Source: Chloroflexota bacterium (GTDB lineage: Bacteria; Chloroflexota; Dormibacteria; Dormibacterales; Dormibacteraceae). Taken from it: a stretch of 9,094 nucleotides of DNA. Each line of letters begins with the position of its first letter. Within the stretch, counting starts at the first letter, position 1. The notes below the pieces were generated by a model. The model was given only the letters and a program-made list of their open reading frames with translations. It was not told where the DNA came from and ran no database searches. The stretch spans positions 1-9,094 of the forward strand of contig VBGV01000084.1 in the NCBI GenBank assembly GCA_005880755.1. Reading direction: 5' to 3'. Below are positions 1-5,959 of this stretch, one piece after another. A program made the translations under genes and the position numbers.

Positions 1-241
1 TGCGTCAGGCGGGACGCCGAGCACGAAGTAGTAGTCGGCTAATGGACGGCGTTCGTCAGGCGAGCCCGCACCTCCTTCGTCTCACTGGCAGAACTGGGCT
101 ATCGAAAGCGCAGTCTCGCACGGCGGCCACGGGCTTGTGGCAAGCCCCCTCGCCAGTGGGATACTGGTTATCGAGACAGCCGTTTTTCGCAACGCTTTGC
201 GCGACTTTGCCCACCGCCTTGTACCGTTGCTCCGTCGCACC

Positions 242-265
242 TAGCTCCCTCCTGCGAGGGAGTTG
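242..265. repeat. Strong inverted repeat (hairpin)
   Basis: CTCCCTC (245-251) and GAGGGAG (256-262) are perfectly complementary around the 4-base loop CTGC. The stem extends outward through G-T, A-T and T-G pairs to 242/265. No T-run follows on either strand, so it is not a textbook intrinsic terminator. It could end transcription from a gene left of the window, or be a structured recombination or regulatory site. Confidence 0.5.
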
Positions 266-271
266 TCAAGA

Positions 272-304
272 ATCAGCCGAAGTACTGACAAACATCAGCC
301 GAAG
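272..304. repeat. 11-bp direct repeat, 22-bp period
   Basis: ATCAGCCGAAG occurs at 272-282 and again at 294-304. The copies are exactly 22 bp apart, about two helical turns, so a protein could bind both on one face of the DNA. They lie about 40 bp outside the tRNA-like fragment. The function is unknown. A recombinase, excisionase or repressor binding site is possible but unproven. Confidence 0.4.
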
Positions 305-344
305 ACCTTTTTTCGCCGAGCAGCCGAACTTGCAAATCGTGATG

Positions 345-391
345 GTGCTCGCGCAAGTGTCGAACCCTGACCCTTGGGATTGGGAGGCTGC
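345..391 (-). pseudogene. Degenerate 3' half of tRNA-Lys (att-like fragment)
   Basis: This segment aligns to the 3' half of the intact tRNA-Lys gene at 1707-1779, in the same orientation. By eye about 37 of 45 aligned bases match, with one single-base gap. The match covers the acceptor 3' strand, the T arm (TCGAACCCTGA on the plus strand is identical in both), the variable loop and the 3' side of the anticodon stem, then fades. The T stem is broken in this copy and there is no 5' half, so it cannot be a working tRNA. A same-orientation 3'-end duplicate downstream of an intact tRNA is the known signature of integration by a tyrosine recombinase at a tRNA gene. A decayed tandem tRNA duplicate is the main alternative. 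Confidence 0.7.
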
Positions 392-410
392 GGGCATGCA
401 GCGCCACGGA

Positions 411-515
411 GTGTCAGCGAGTGCCAGGGAGTGCCAAAGCAGCTCAGGTTTATGACGCAGCAGCGTCAGTGAGTGTCACAGAGTATCTCCGTGACGGTGT
501 CAATTACGGTGTCAA
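411..515. repeat. Clustered GTGTCA/GTGCCA direct repeats
   Basis: Six copies of GTGTCA or GTGCCA lie on the plus strand, starting at 411, 421, 431, 473, 497 and 509. The first three are spaced exactly 10 bp apart. The last two are part of a perfect 10-bp repeat, ACGGTGTCAA, at 494-503 and 506-515, which overlaps the stop codon of the nitronate monooxygenase. The cluster sits just inside the tRNA-like fragment, where arm-type recombinase sites of an integrated element would be expected. That role is inferred from position only. Confidence 0.45.
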
Positions 516-1553
516 GGGCGCGGTGGTACCAAGCTCTGTAAGAGCCGTCTCTGCCTGGGTGACAAGCTCTCGGACGATTTGCCCCGCGGGCTTGACGTCG
601 TTCACAACGCTGCAGGACTCGCCTGCCCACATAGGGGCATAGTCGACATCGCCCTCAAAGTCAGGAGGCACAGTCCCGACCGCGTAACGCGGCCATTCCA
701 TCCATTCCCCCGTGCTCACGCGGCGCTTGCCGATCGATGCGCCTTCGCCGGGACGCGAGCCTGACGGCGGCCGGCCGGCCGCCTCCCACTCTTCCGACGT
801 CTTGTTGCGCAATGTTCGATGTGGCGAATTTGGCCACCACACGTCATAAAGCGTGTTGTAGATCGTGTCCTCAGCACGACTGTCGACTATCCGTTGCTTG
901 TAGACCGGATGCAGCCAGGCTTCGTCAGAGGCAACGAATCGCGTCCCGAGCGAAACGCCCTGCGCGCCGAGCCGCATTGCCTTCGCGATGCCGGCGCCGT
1001 CGCCGATCCCGCCGGAGGCCAACACGGGTAGCGGCTTGAGCGCCTCGACTGTCTTAGGCAGCAGCTCCCAGATCGAGGTCGTTCCGCGGACGTGGCCGCC
1101 CGCTTCGAATCCTTGCGCTATCACCGCGTCAACACCCGCCTCAGCTGCGGCCCTCGCCTCTTCGACTGACCCGACCTGGATCAGGACCTTGACCTGATAG
1201 CGGTGTGCCGGTTCGATGTAGGGCGCCGGATCGCCCCAGAACAGGATGACCGCTCCGATACGCATTTCACTGACCGCCACGACCTGGTTGGTCAGGAATT
1301 CCCTGTCCCCTTCGTCTGTCTCGGCGATGATGATGTTGACCCCGATAGGCCGGTCTGTCAGCTTGCGAGTACTCATGATCCGTCGCCCGATCTCATCCGG
1401 CGGCATTCCGCTCGCCCCGAGGACGCCAAACCCGCCGGCATTGGAGACGGCGGCGGCGAGCTCAGGACCCGCGGCGGCCCCGAAGCCCACAGAGAAGATC
1501 GGGTACTGGATTCTCAGTTCGTCACAGATCGGGGTGTGCAGGCCACGCCTCAT
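504..1553 (-). CDS. Nitronate monooxygenase (2-nitropropane dioxygenase family)
   Basis: An FMN-dependent flavoenzyme of 349 residues, normal full length for the family. Such enzymes oxidise alkyl nitronates (for example propionate 3-nitronate) in the cytosol, relieving their toxicity. The TIM-barrel signatures are clear: N-terminal FMN-side glycines and Pro (about 17-50, with SNAGGFGVLG at 37-46), the family motif AQGFEAGGHVRG (146-157) with the likely catalytic His154, the phosphate-binding PVLASGGIGDG (176-186), GTRF (203-206), and the C-terminal DYAPMWAGES (304-313). The ATG at 1553 is preceded by AGGA ten bases upstream. The gene stands alone between the intact tRNA-Lys and its degenerate copy, so it may be cargo of an old integration. 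Some relatives are annotated as enoyl reductases or unassigned oxidoreductases, so the substrate is not certain. Confidence 0.9.
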   Translation of the reverse strand: MRRGLHTPICDELRIQYPIFSVGFGAAAGPELAAAVSNAGGFGVLGASGMPPDEIGRRIMSTRKLTDRPIGVNIIIAETDEGDREFLTNQVVAVSEMRIGAVILFWGDPAPYIEPAHRYQVKVLIQVGSVEEARAAAEAGVDAVIAQGFEAGGHVRGTTSIWELLPKTVEALKPLPVLASGGIGDGAGIAKAMRLGAQGVSLGTRFVASDEAWLHPVYKQRIVDSRAEDTIYNTLYDVWWPNSPHRTLRNKTSEEWEAAGRPPSGSRPGEGASIGKRRVSTGEWMEWPRYAVGTVPPDFEGDVDYAPMWAGESCSVVNDVKPAGQIVRELVTQAETALTELGTTAPLTP

Positions 1554-1670
1554 CAGCGGATTATCCTGCGCTGCCGCACGCTGAGCACGGCTGCGTCAAA
1601 CAAACGTTGGCGCACCGATGAGCGAAGGCACCACCTGATGGAGCTCCGTGGTATCGAGGCTCGGTTGGTG

Positions 1671-1712
1671 GTGCTCGTCTGAAACTGACGGTGCTCGGCG
1701 GTCAAGTGCTCG
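1671..1712. repeat. GTGCTCG heptamer repeated next to the tRNA 3' end
   Basis: GTGCTCG occurs at 1671-1677, 1691-1697 and 1706-1712. The last copy is the tRNA-Lys 3' end itself plus its flanking bases. The same heptamer starts the degenerate copy at 345. The two extra copies just beyond the tRNA could be leftovers of repeated recombination at the same end, or chance. Confidence 0.3.
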
Positions 1713-1779
1713 CGCAGGGAATCGAACCCTGAACCTTGGGCTTAAGAGGCCCCTGCTCTGCCAGTTGAGCTACGCGAGC
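1707..1779 (-). tRNA. tRNA-Lys (anticodon CTT)
   Basis: The reverse strand folds as a full cloverleaf of 73 bases. The acceptor stem GCTCGCG/CGCGAGC is perfect (7 bp). The D arm is GCTC/GAGC with an 8-base loop. The anticodon loop is CTCTTAA, giving CTT, which reads the lysine codon AAG. The variable loop is 5 bases, and the T arm is CAGGG-TTCGATT-CCCTG. The discriminator base is A, and CCA is not encoded. The anticodon stem has one G-A mismatch at its outer pair (27-43), otherwise GGGC/GCCC. A weak -10-like TAAAAT lies at 1803-1808 (minus) with no clear -35. The 3' end points toward a degenerate copy of itself at 345-391. Confidence 0.95.
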
Positions 1780-1870
1780 GCGTGGATGGGGATCGAATGT
1801 CGATTTTAAGGGTCTTGGGCGATTAACAGCCTGGGTTCAAATCGGGAGTGGGACTGCTTAGGTTGGTGGT

Positions 1871-2188
1871 GTGCCAGGGCGCATTCCACTTGACGTCGAC
1901 CTCGAGGACAAACTTCTCTATGGTCTGACGCCGACGCGACTCGCGTATCTCGTCGTCGCGCTGCTCGCGGCCTTCTCGCTCTGGTCCACCCATTGGGGGT
2001 CGGTCCCGATTCGGGCAGTTGCCGCGGTGGCCTTGCTGATCGTCGGGGCTGGTGCCGCTTGGGGGCGCTGGCGCGCGAGGGCGGTGGACAGCTGGCTCGT
2101 CGATATGGTCGCCTTCATCCTGGCGACCTACCGCGTGCGCTGGAATTTGCCACGCCTGATTTCGCGGCGCTTTCGCTCGGCCCGTTGA
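1871..2188 (+). CDS. PrgI-like membrane protein of a type IV secretion/conjugation module
   Basis: A 105-residue protein with the typical PrgI-family layout. A short hydrophilic N-terminus with the pattern IPLDVDLEDKLLYGLTPTRL (5-24) precedes two membrane helices (about 24-40 and 46-64) and a basic C-terminal tail (about 66-105). In Gram-positive conjugative systems PrgI is a small inner-membrane subunit encoded next to the VirB4-type ATPase, as seen here. The start is GTG at 1871, with AGG eight bases upstream. No other start fits, since the conserved N-terminal motif begins almost at once. Its TGA stop overlaps the next gene's proposed TTG start (TTGA), pointing to translational coupling. 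A weak -35/-10-like pair (TTGGGC 1815-1820, TCAAAT 1837-1842, 16-bp spacer) is the only promoter candidate I see. The family call rests on motif, size and neighbour. Confidence 0.75.
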   Translation: MPGRIPLDVDLEDKLLYGLTPTRLAYLVVALLAAFSLWSTHWGSVPIRAVAAVALLIVGAGAAWGRWRARAVDSWLVDMVAFILATYRVRWNLPRLISRRFRSAR

Positions 2189-4221
2189 TCCGCGTCGTGC
2201 GCCGGGAGCCGGCTGCGTGCTGGAGCGCGCCGGCCGGCTCGACGGTCATCACCACGGCGGCGATTGGGTTTGCCGGCGCGGCGGAGGACGATCGGAGGCG
2301 CTGGCTCAACGGATTCCGGCGCTTGCTCGACGGCCTGGATACGCCGCTCCACGTGGTGATCGACGTGAACCCGGGATCGGGCGAAGAGGAACGATTCACT
2401 TCCCCGACTCCGTCCCGTTACGACGGCATGCGTGGCGCGGACATGTGTTTCGTGGATGAGATCCGACGCTCCGACTCGTCACACCGCGTCACCACCTCCA
2501 TGGTGACCGTGGCGCGGCACTCTCAGCGCTTGCAGGCTGCGCTGAGCGAGATGGGCATCCGGTTCGACGCCTCCGAGCCGGCGCCAGAAACTGTCTTCGG
2601 GCGAGAATTGACTTCGCGCCTTCAGCACGCGCGCGGTTTCAGTCGTGCCTGGTATGTCGAGCGTCTGCCGGGAACCGACCTCGATCCGGCATGGCTCTTC
2701 CGCCTGCTGCCTTCCGGTCTCGCCGTGAGCCTGGCCTGGCATGCCGTTCCGCTCCCGGCCGCGTGGATCGTGGGTTACCTGCAGCGGCAGCTGATCAACA
2801 TGCGCGCGACGCACCTGGTCGATGTGAACGGAGGCAGCTCTGATCCGACTCTGGCCGGTGCGCTGCCGAACGCCGAGGACCTGCAGCGTCGCCTCGCCTC
2901 AAGTCAGGACAAGGCTTTTCATGTGTCCGTCTATGTGGCGTTGACCTCTTCCACGCCGGCTGAGCTTGAGCTGGGATCGCGCAGGATCGAGTCCGCCGCC
3001 CAGTCGATCCTGTGCGACCTGAGGCCGTGCACGTTTCGCATGCTCGATGGCTACGTCGCCACTCGGCCAGGCGGCCAGGACCGTTTGCAGCGCAAGAGGG
3101 TGCTCGATTCGACGGCCCTGGTGACGTTCTTTCCGTGGCACGAACCGGACCTGCAGCAACCAGGAGGCCTTTTCGTCGGTCGCAACCAGGCGACAGGCGC
3201 GCCAGTCCTGGTCGATCCGTTCGACCAGCGTCGCTACGCGAACGCGAACATCGGCGTGTTCGGGCATTCCGGGGCAGGTAAGACGTACCTGTTGTCCACG
3301 CTTGCGATGGGCGCGCTCGGGAGGGGCATCCAGGTGTACATCGTCGATCCCGAACACGAATACGGAAACCTGGCCGCGGAGCTCGGTGGCGTGGACGTAA
3401 GGCTTGCACTCGGATCCGGTCATGCGTTGAACGTGCTCGACTTGCGGCCGTCGGACCGCCGCGACGAAGCTTGGCTCGGTCCCGCCGCGGCGGATGCTGT
3501 CGACCTGTGCGCGTGCGTATGCGGCGGGCTTGACGAGTCCGAGCGCGCGATCGTCGAAGGCGCTGTCCGGCAGGCCTACGACGAATTGGCGCAACCGGTC
3601 CTGCGCGACGTCGCCGAGCGGCTGCCGCGTGGTGCGCGTGTCGCGGTCATCCTTCACCGCTGGGTTCACGGAAGCCTCGGCCAGATGTTCAGCGCCGCGA
3701 CGAACGTCGACCTCGAGGCGCCGATCGTCGTCTTCGGGATGCGCGAGCTGCGCGACGAGATGGTCGCCCCGGTCCACTTCCTGCTGGCCGAGGCGCTGTG
3801 GACGCGCATCAAGCGCAAGGACCGTAGGCGCATGTTGGTGATCGACGAGCTCGGACTCCTCTTCGAAGACGCGACGATTCGGCGTTTCGTCGTGAGCCTC
3901 GCGCGAAGGATCCGCAAGTACGACGGGTCGCTCGTCTTCGCGACGCAGAACCCAGGCGACCTGCTGAGCTCAGACCAGGGCGCAGTGGTGGCGACCAACC
4001 CGGCGACGGCGTTCTTCGGCTCGCAGCGACCGGTCGAAGCCGCGAAATTGCAGGACGCGTTTCACCTCAGCCCGAACCAGCGTGCGTTCCTGGAGGCCGC
4101 GCATCGCGGCGATTTCCTGCTCGCCGCCGGCTCCGACCGGCTGGCGGTCGCGGTCAAAGCACCGCCCTGGCAGGAGGAGGCGATGCGGGTCGCGCGAACC
4201 GCGGCAAGATCGTCGCCCTGA
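2185..4221 (+). CDS. VirB4/TraC-like conjugation ATPase
   Basis: About 678 residues from the proposed TTG. VirB4-type ATPases power substrate transfer and pilus or channel assembly at the inner face of the membrane. Before the ATPase core comes the usual lead-in, PWHEPDLQQPGGLFVGRNQATG, with its GG(L/I)xxGxN pattern. Then come Walker A GHSGAGKT (360-367), IVDPEHEY (386-393), Walker B MLVIDEL (550-556, with D554 and E555) and the ATQN motif (T587, Q588). All are typical of VirB4/TraC. The open frame extends left to 1993, but that part is an out-of-frame shadow of the PrgI gene. TTG at 2185, overlapping the PrgI stop, or GTG at 2197 is more credible. Neither has a good ribosome site, which fits coupling. 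No coupling protein, relaxase or other channel gene is visible nearby. VirB4-like is secure; an active conjugation system is not. Confidence 0.88.
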   Translation: MIRVVRREPAACWSAPAGSTVITTAAIGFAGAAEDDRRRWLNGFRRLLDGLDTPLHVVIDVNPGSGEEERFTSPTPSRYDGMRGADMCFVDEIRRSDSSHRVTTSMVTVARHSQRLQAALSEMGIRFDASEPAPETVFGRELTSRLQHARGFSRAWYVERLPGTDLDPAWLFRLLPSGLAVSLAWHAVPLPAAWIVGYLQRQLINMRATHLVDVNGGSSDPTLAGALPNAEDLQRRLASSQDKAFHVSVYVALTSSTPAELELGSRRIESAAQSILCDLRPCTFRMLDGYVATRPGGQDRLQRKRVLDSTALVTFFPWHEPDLQQPGGLFVGRNQATGAPVLVDPFDQRRYANANIGVFGHSGAGKTYLLSTLAMGALGRGIQVYIVDPEHEYGNLAAELGGVDVRLALGSGHALNVLDLRPSDRRDEAWLGPAAADAVDLCACVCGGLDESERAIVEGAVRQAYDELAQPVLRDVAERLPRGARVAVILHRWVHGSLGQMFSAATNVDLEAPIVVFGMRELRDEMVAPVHFLLAEALWTRIKRKDRRRMLVIDELGLLFEDATIRRFVVSLARRIRKYDGSLVFATQNPGDLLSSDQGAVVATNPATAFFGSQRPVEAAKLQDAFHLSPNQRAFLEAAHRGDFLLAAGSDRLAVAVKAPPWQEEAMRVARTAARSSP

Positions 4222-4240
4222 CGCGTAGGCTTACCGGGCG

Positions 4241-4831
4241 ATGGCTCGCGTCCTGCACTACCGCTTCTACGGTCTCCCCGATCACCGTCTGGAACGAGTT
4301 CACGAACAGTTCGAAATGCTTGCCGCCGCCCGCGCCTGGAAGTGCGGTTCACCGTGGGTCGCCAGCGCCGAATCACGCGGCTTGTTCGAGATGGAGTTCT
4401 TTCGCCACCTCAGGAACGAAGAAGGCAGGGAGCTCAGCGCGGCCGGTTTCGTAAAGATGGCCGGCGACGAGACCGACGCCCTGATCATCACGATCTTCAT
4501 TCGCGACCTCAGCGCCGAATACGTGATTCGCACCTCGATTCGAGACGAAGATCATCCGCTCGCCAAGCTGCGCCGCCTCGATTTCGAGTCCGGTCGGTTG
4601 CCTCGCGGCCTGTCACTGGAAGACGTCCTGGCGAAGCGGCCCGTGATCAAGAAAGTCGAGGGCGAGCGCATCTTTTTTTATCCCCCGACCTTCCGCTTGC
4701 ACTCCCAAAGCCCGCCCAGTCCGGAGTGGGCGTACGCGTTGTGCGGGATTCGCGCCTACGCGCCGACTCTGCTCGAGGCCGAACAAGAGGCGTTGAAGAT
4801 CTTGCGTGGACTCGGACATCTTGGCGCCTGA
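4241..4831 (+). CDS. Unrecognised 196-residue soluble protein in the VirB4 operon
   Basis: I do not recognise a family. The protein has no membrane helix or signal peptide. It looks like a compact mixed alpha/beta protein: a basic, aromatic N-terminus (HYRFYGLPDHRLERVHEQF, 6-24), a central beta-like strand LIITIFIRDL (81-90), a charged stretch (about 100-120), a FFYPPTFRL segment (145-153), and a C-terminal helix ending LLEAEQEALKILRGLGHL (177-194). Cysteines are few (Cys35, Cys168). The ATG at 4241 lies 19 bases after the VirB4 stop, without a strong ribosome site. The 3' end overlaps the hydrolase start by 26 bases. The coding frame is intact and GC-rich like its neighbours. Its position suggests a partner of the ATPase or of the hydrolase, but nothing in the sequence decides between them. 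Confidence 0.7.
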   Translation: MARVLHYRFYGLPDHRLERVHEQFEMLAAARAWKCGSPWVASAESRGLFEMEFFRHLRNEEGRELSAAGFVKMAGDETDALIITIFIRDLSAEYVIRTSIRDEDHPLAKLRRLDFESGRLPRGLSLEDVLAKRPVIKKVEGERIFFYPPTFRLHSQSPPSPEWAYALCGIRAYAPTLLEAEQEALKILRGLGHLGA

Positions 4832-5657
4832 CAGCGCGGTCGTCACCGAAGGTTTCATCAACTCAGCCGACGGAACCAAACTGGCCTATCGCGCGTGGCC
4901 CCTGTCCGGCGCGAAGATTACGTTCGCGGTCGTCCACGGTCTCGGTGAGCACAGCGGACGCTATGAGCGATTCGCCCGCGGCATGGCCGAATTCCGGATG
5001 GCCACCTACGCGATCGACCTGCGCGGACATGGCAAGAGCGCGGGTCAGCGTGGCCACGTCGACGCCTGGTCGCAGTGGACAGACGATGCCGCTGCGTTAA
5101 TCAAGCACGCGCGAGCAGAGGCGTCAGGTGAGGTCGTGCCGCTCGGCCATTCTTTTGGCGGGGTCGTGATGCTGAGCACGGTGCTCGCGGGCAAGGCGCT
5201 GAACACGAAAAGATTCGTCTTGTCGAGCCCAGCGCTGAGGCTCAAGGTCAAGGTCCCGGCCTGGAAGGCAAGCCTCGCGCGAGCACTGTCCAGCGTCGCG
5301 CCCAAGCTCGCGATGAATAACGAGGTCGATGCGGGCACTGTGTCGCGGATCCCGGAGGTCGTGGACGCCTATCGCACCGATCCATTGGTCCACGGCAAGA
5401 TCTCGAGCCGTCTCTACGCGGAGTGGCAGCACGCCGCCGCAGACGACCTCGATCGCGCGAACGAGATCAAGATTCCGTTCCTGATCCTGGCCGGCACCGA
5501 CGATCGATTGATCGACCCGGCCGGCAGCCGGGAGCTGCATCAAAGAGCCGCCGCGATGAGTGAGCTGCGCATGCTGGACGGCGGGTACCACGAACCTTTC
5601 AACGACCGGGGCAGCGACGAGGTCTTCACGATGATCGCCGATTGGCTGCGGAAGTAA
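4806..5657 (+). CDS. Alpha/beta hydrolase, monoacylglycerol lipase-like
   Basis: A 283-residue serine hydrolase of the monoacylglycerol lipase/lysophospholipase (Hydrolase_4) type, probably cytosolic, since no signal peptide is visible. The expected motifs appear in order: the oxyanion-side HGLGEHSGRY (44-53), DLRGHGKSAGQRGH (71-84), the nucleophile elbow GHSFGG (114-119, Ser116), the acid in GTDDRLIDP (230-238, likely Asp233) and the catalytic His in GYHEPFND (260-267, His262). The lipid-like substrate is inferred from the family; acylglycerols, lysophospholipids or other esters are possible. The GTG at 4806 overlaps the preceding gene by 26 bases. An in-frame stop at 4794-4796 rules out an earlier start, and the next ATG (4983) would lose the oxyanion motif. 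The stop TAA overlaps the ATG of the next gene (TAATG), so the two are translationally coupled. Confidence 0.88.
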   Translation: MDSDILAPDSAVVTEGFINSADGTKLAYRAWPLSGAKITFAVVHGLGEHSGRYERFARGMAEFRMATYAIDLRGHGKSAGQRGHVDAWSQWTDDAAALIKHARAEASGEVVPLGHSFGGVVMLSTVLAGKALNTKRFVLSSPALRLKVKVPAWKASLARALSSVAPKLAMNNEVDAGTVSRIPEVVDAYRTDPLVHGKISSRLYAEWQHAAADDLDRANEIKIPFLILAGTDDRLIDPAGSRELHQRAAAMSELRMLDGGYHEPFNDRGSDEVFTMIADWLRK

Positions 5658-5953
5658 TGGCCACCACGTTCCTTGCGACAAACCTCAACCTCGAACCGGG
5701 GTCCTGGCTGGCATGGATCGTCGTCGGCCTGATCGCCGGCGCGATCGCAGCCCGGGTCGTCGCCGGCCGTGGTTTCGGCTGCCTCGCCGACATAGTGGTC
5801 GGCGTCGCGGGAGCCATCATCGGAGGCTTCGTACTCAGCACTTTCTTCGGAGTGAGCGGCAACGTCGGTTTTTTGGGCAGCATCATCGTCGCGTTCATCG
5901 GCGCGGCGGTGCTGCTCGCCGCCCTGAAGCTCCTATCAGGTGGGCGCCTCTAA
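5657..5953 (+). CDS. Transglycosylase-associated (GlsB/YeaQ/YmgE-type) membrane protein
   Basis: A 98-residue, very hydrophobic protein with three predicted membrane helices (about 17-33, 46-64 and 72-92). It carries the glycine-rich pattern of the family: WIVVGLIAGAIAARVVAG (20-37), then GFGCLADIVVGVAGAIIGGF (39-58). Despite the family name these are not enzymes. They are small inner-membrane proteins often induced by stress, with poorly known function. ATG at 5657 is chosen because it overlaps the hydrolase stop and puts the helices in their usual place; an upstream in-frame TTG at 5642 lies inside the hydrolase gene. It is the last gene of the plus-strand run and ends six bases before the convergent exporter gene. 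I see no T-tailed terminator between them. Confidence 0.85.
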   Translation: MATTFLATNLNLEPGSWLAWIVVGLIAGAIAARVVAGRGFGCLADIVVGVAGAIIGGFVLSTFFGVSGNVGFLGSIIVAFIGAAVLLAALKLLSGGRL

Positions 5954-5959
5954 CAGCAG

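Larger units (their letters stand above)
1..503. other. 503-bp stretch without a convincing gene
   Basis: No reading frame here looks like a real protein. The longest open frame (plus strand, 42-455) is rich in Ser, Arg and Gln, has no recognisable domain, and runs straight through the degenerate tRNA copy, so I treat it as chance. Two short frames entering from the left edge stop at 28-30 and 40-42 and could be the last codons of an upstream gene, but too little is visible to say. The stretch does hold a hairpin at 242-265, a direct repeat at 272-304, a tRNA-Lys-like fragment at 345-391 and clustered GTGTCA-type repeats from 411 onward, all listed separately. The overall look is of an old recombination junction rather than a protein-coding region. 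Confidence 0.6.

Noticed and set aside
42..455. 137-residue open frame on the plus strand
   Set aside because: Low-complexity composition with no domain, no ribosome site, and it runs through the tRNA-like fragment and repeats.
1663..1871. 11-bp repeat GGTTGGTGGTG at 1663 and 1861 flanking the tRNA
   Set aside because: Repeats of this length at this distance are not rare by chance, and the simple G/T composition makes coincidence likelier.
2899..3777. 292-residue open frame antisense to the VirB4-like gene
   Set aside because: A shadow frame typical of GC-rich DNA; the sense strand encodes clear ATPase motifs.
4673..4679. T7 run in the 196-residue gene as a programmed frameshift site
   Set aside because: The in-frame reading continues sensibly (IFFYPP). 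The hydrolase frame is closed by a stop at 4794-4796, so slippage would not fuse the two proteins.
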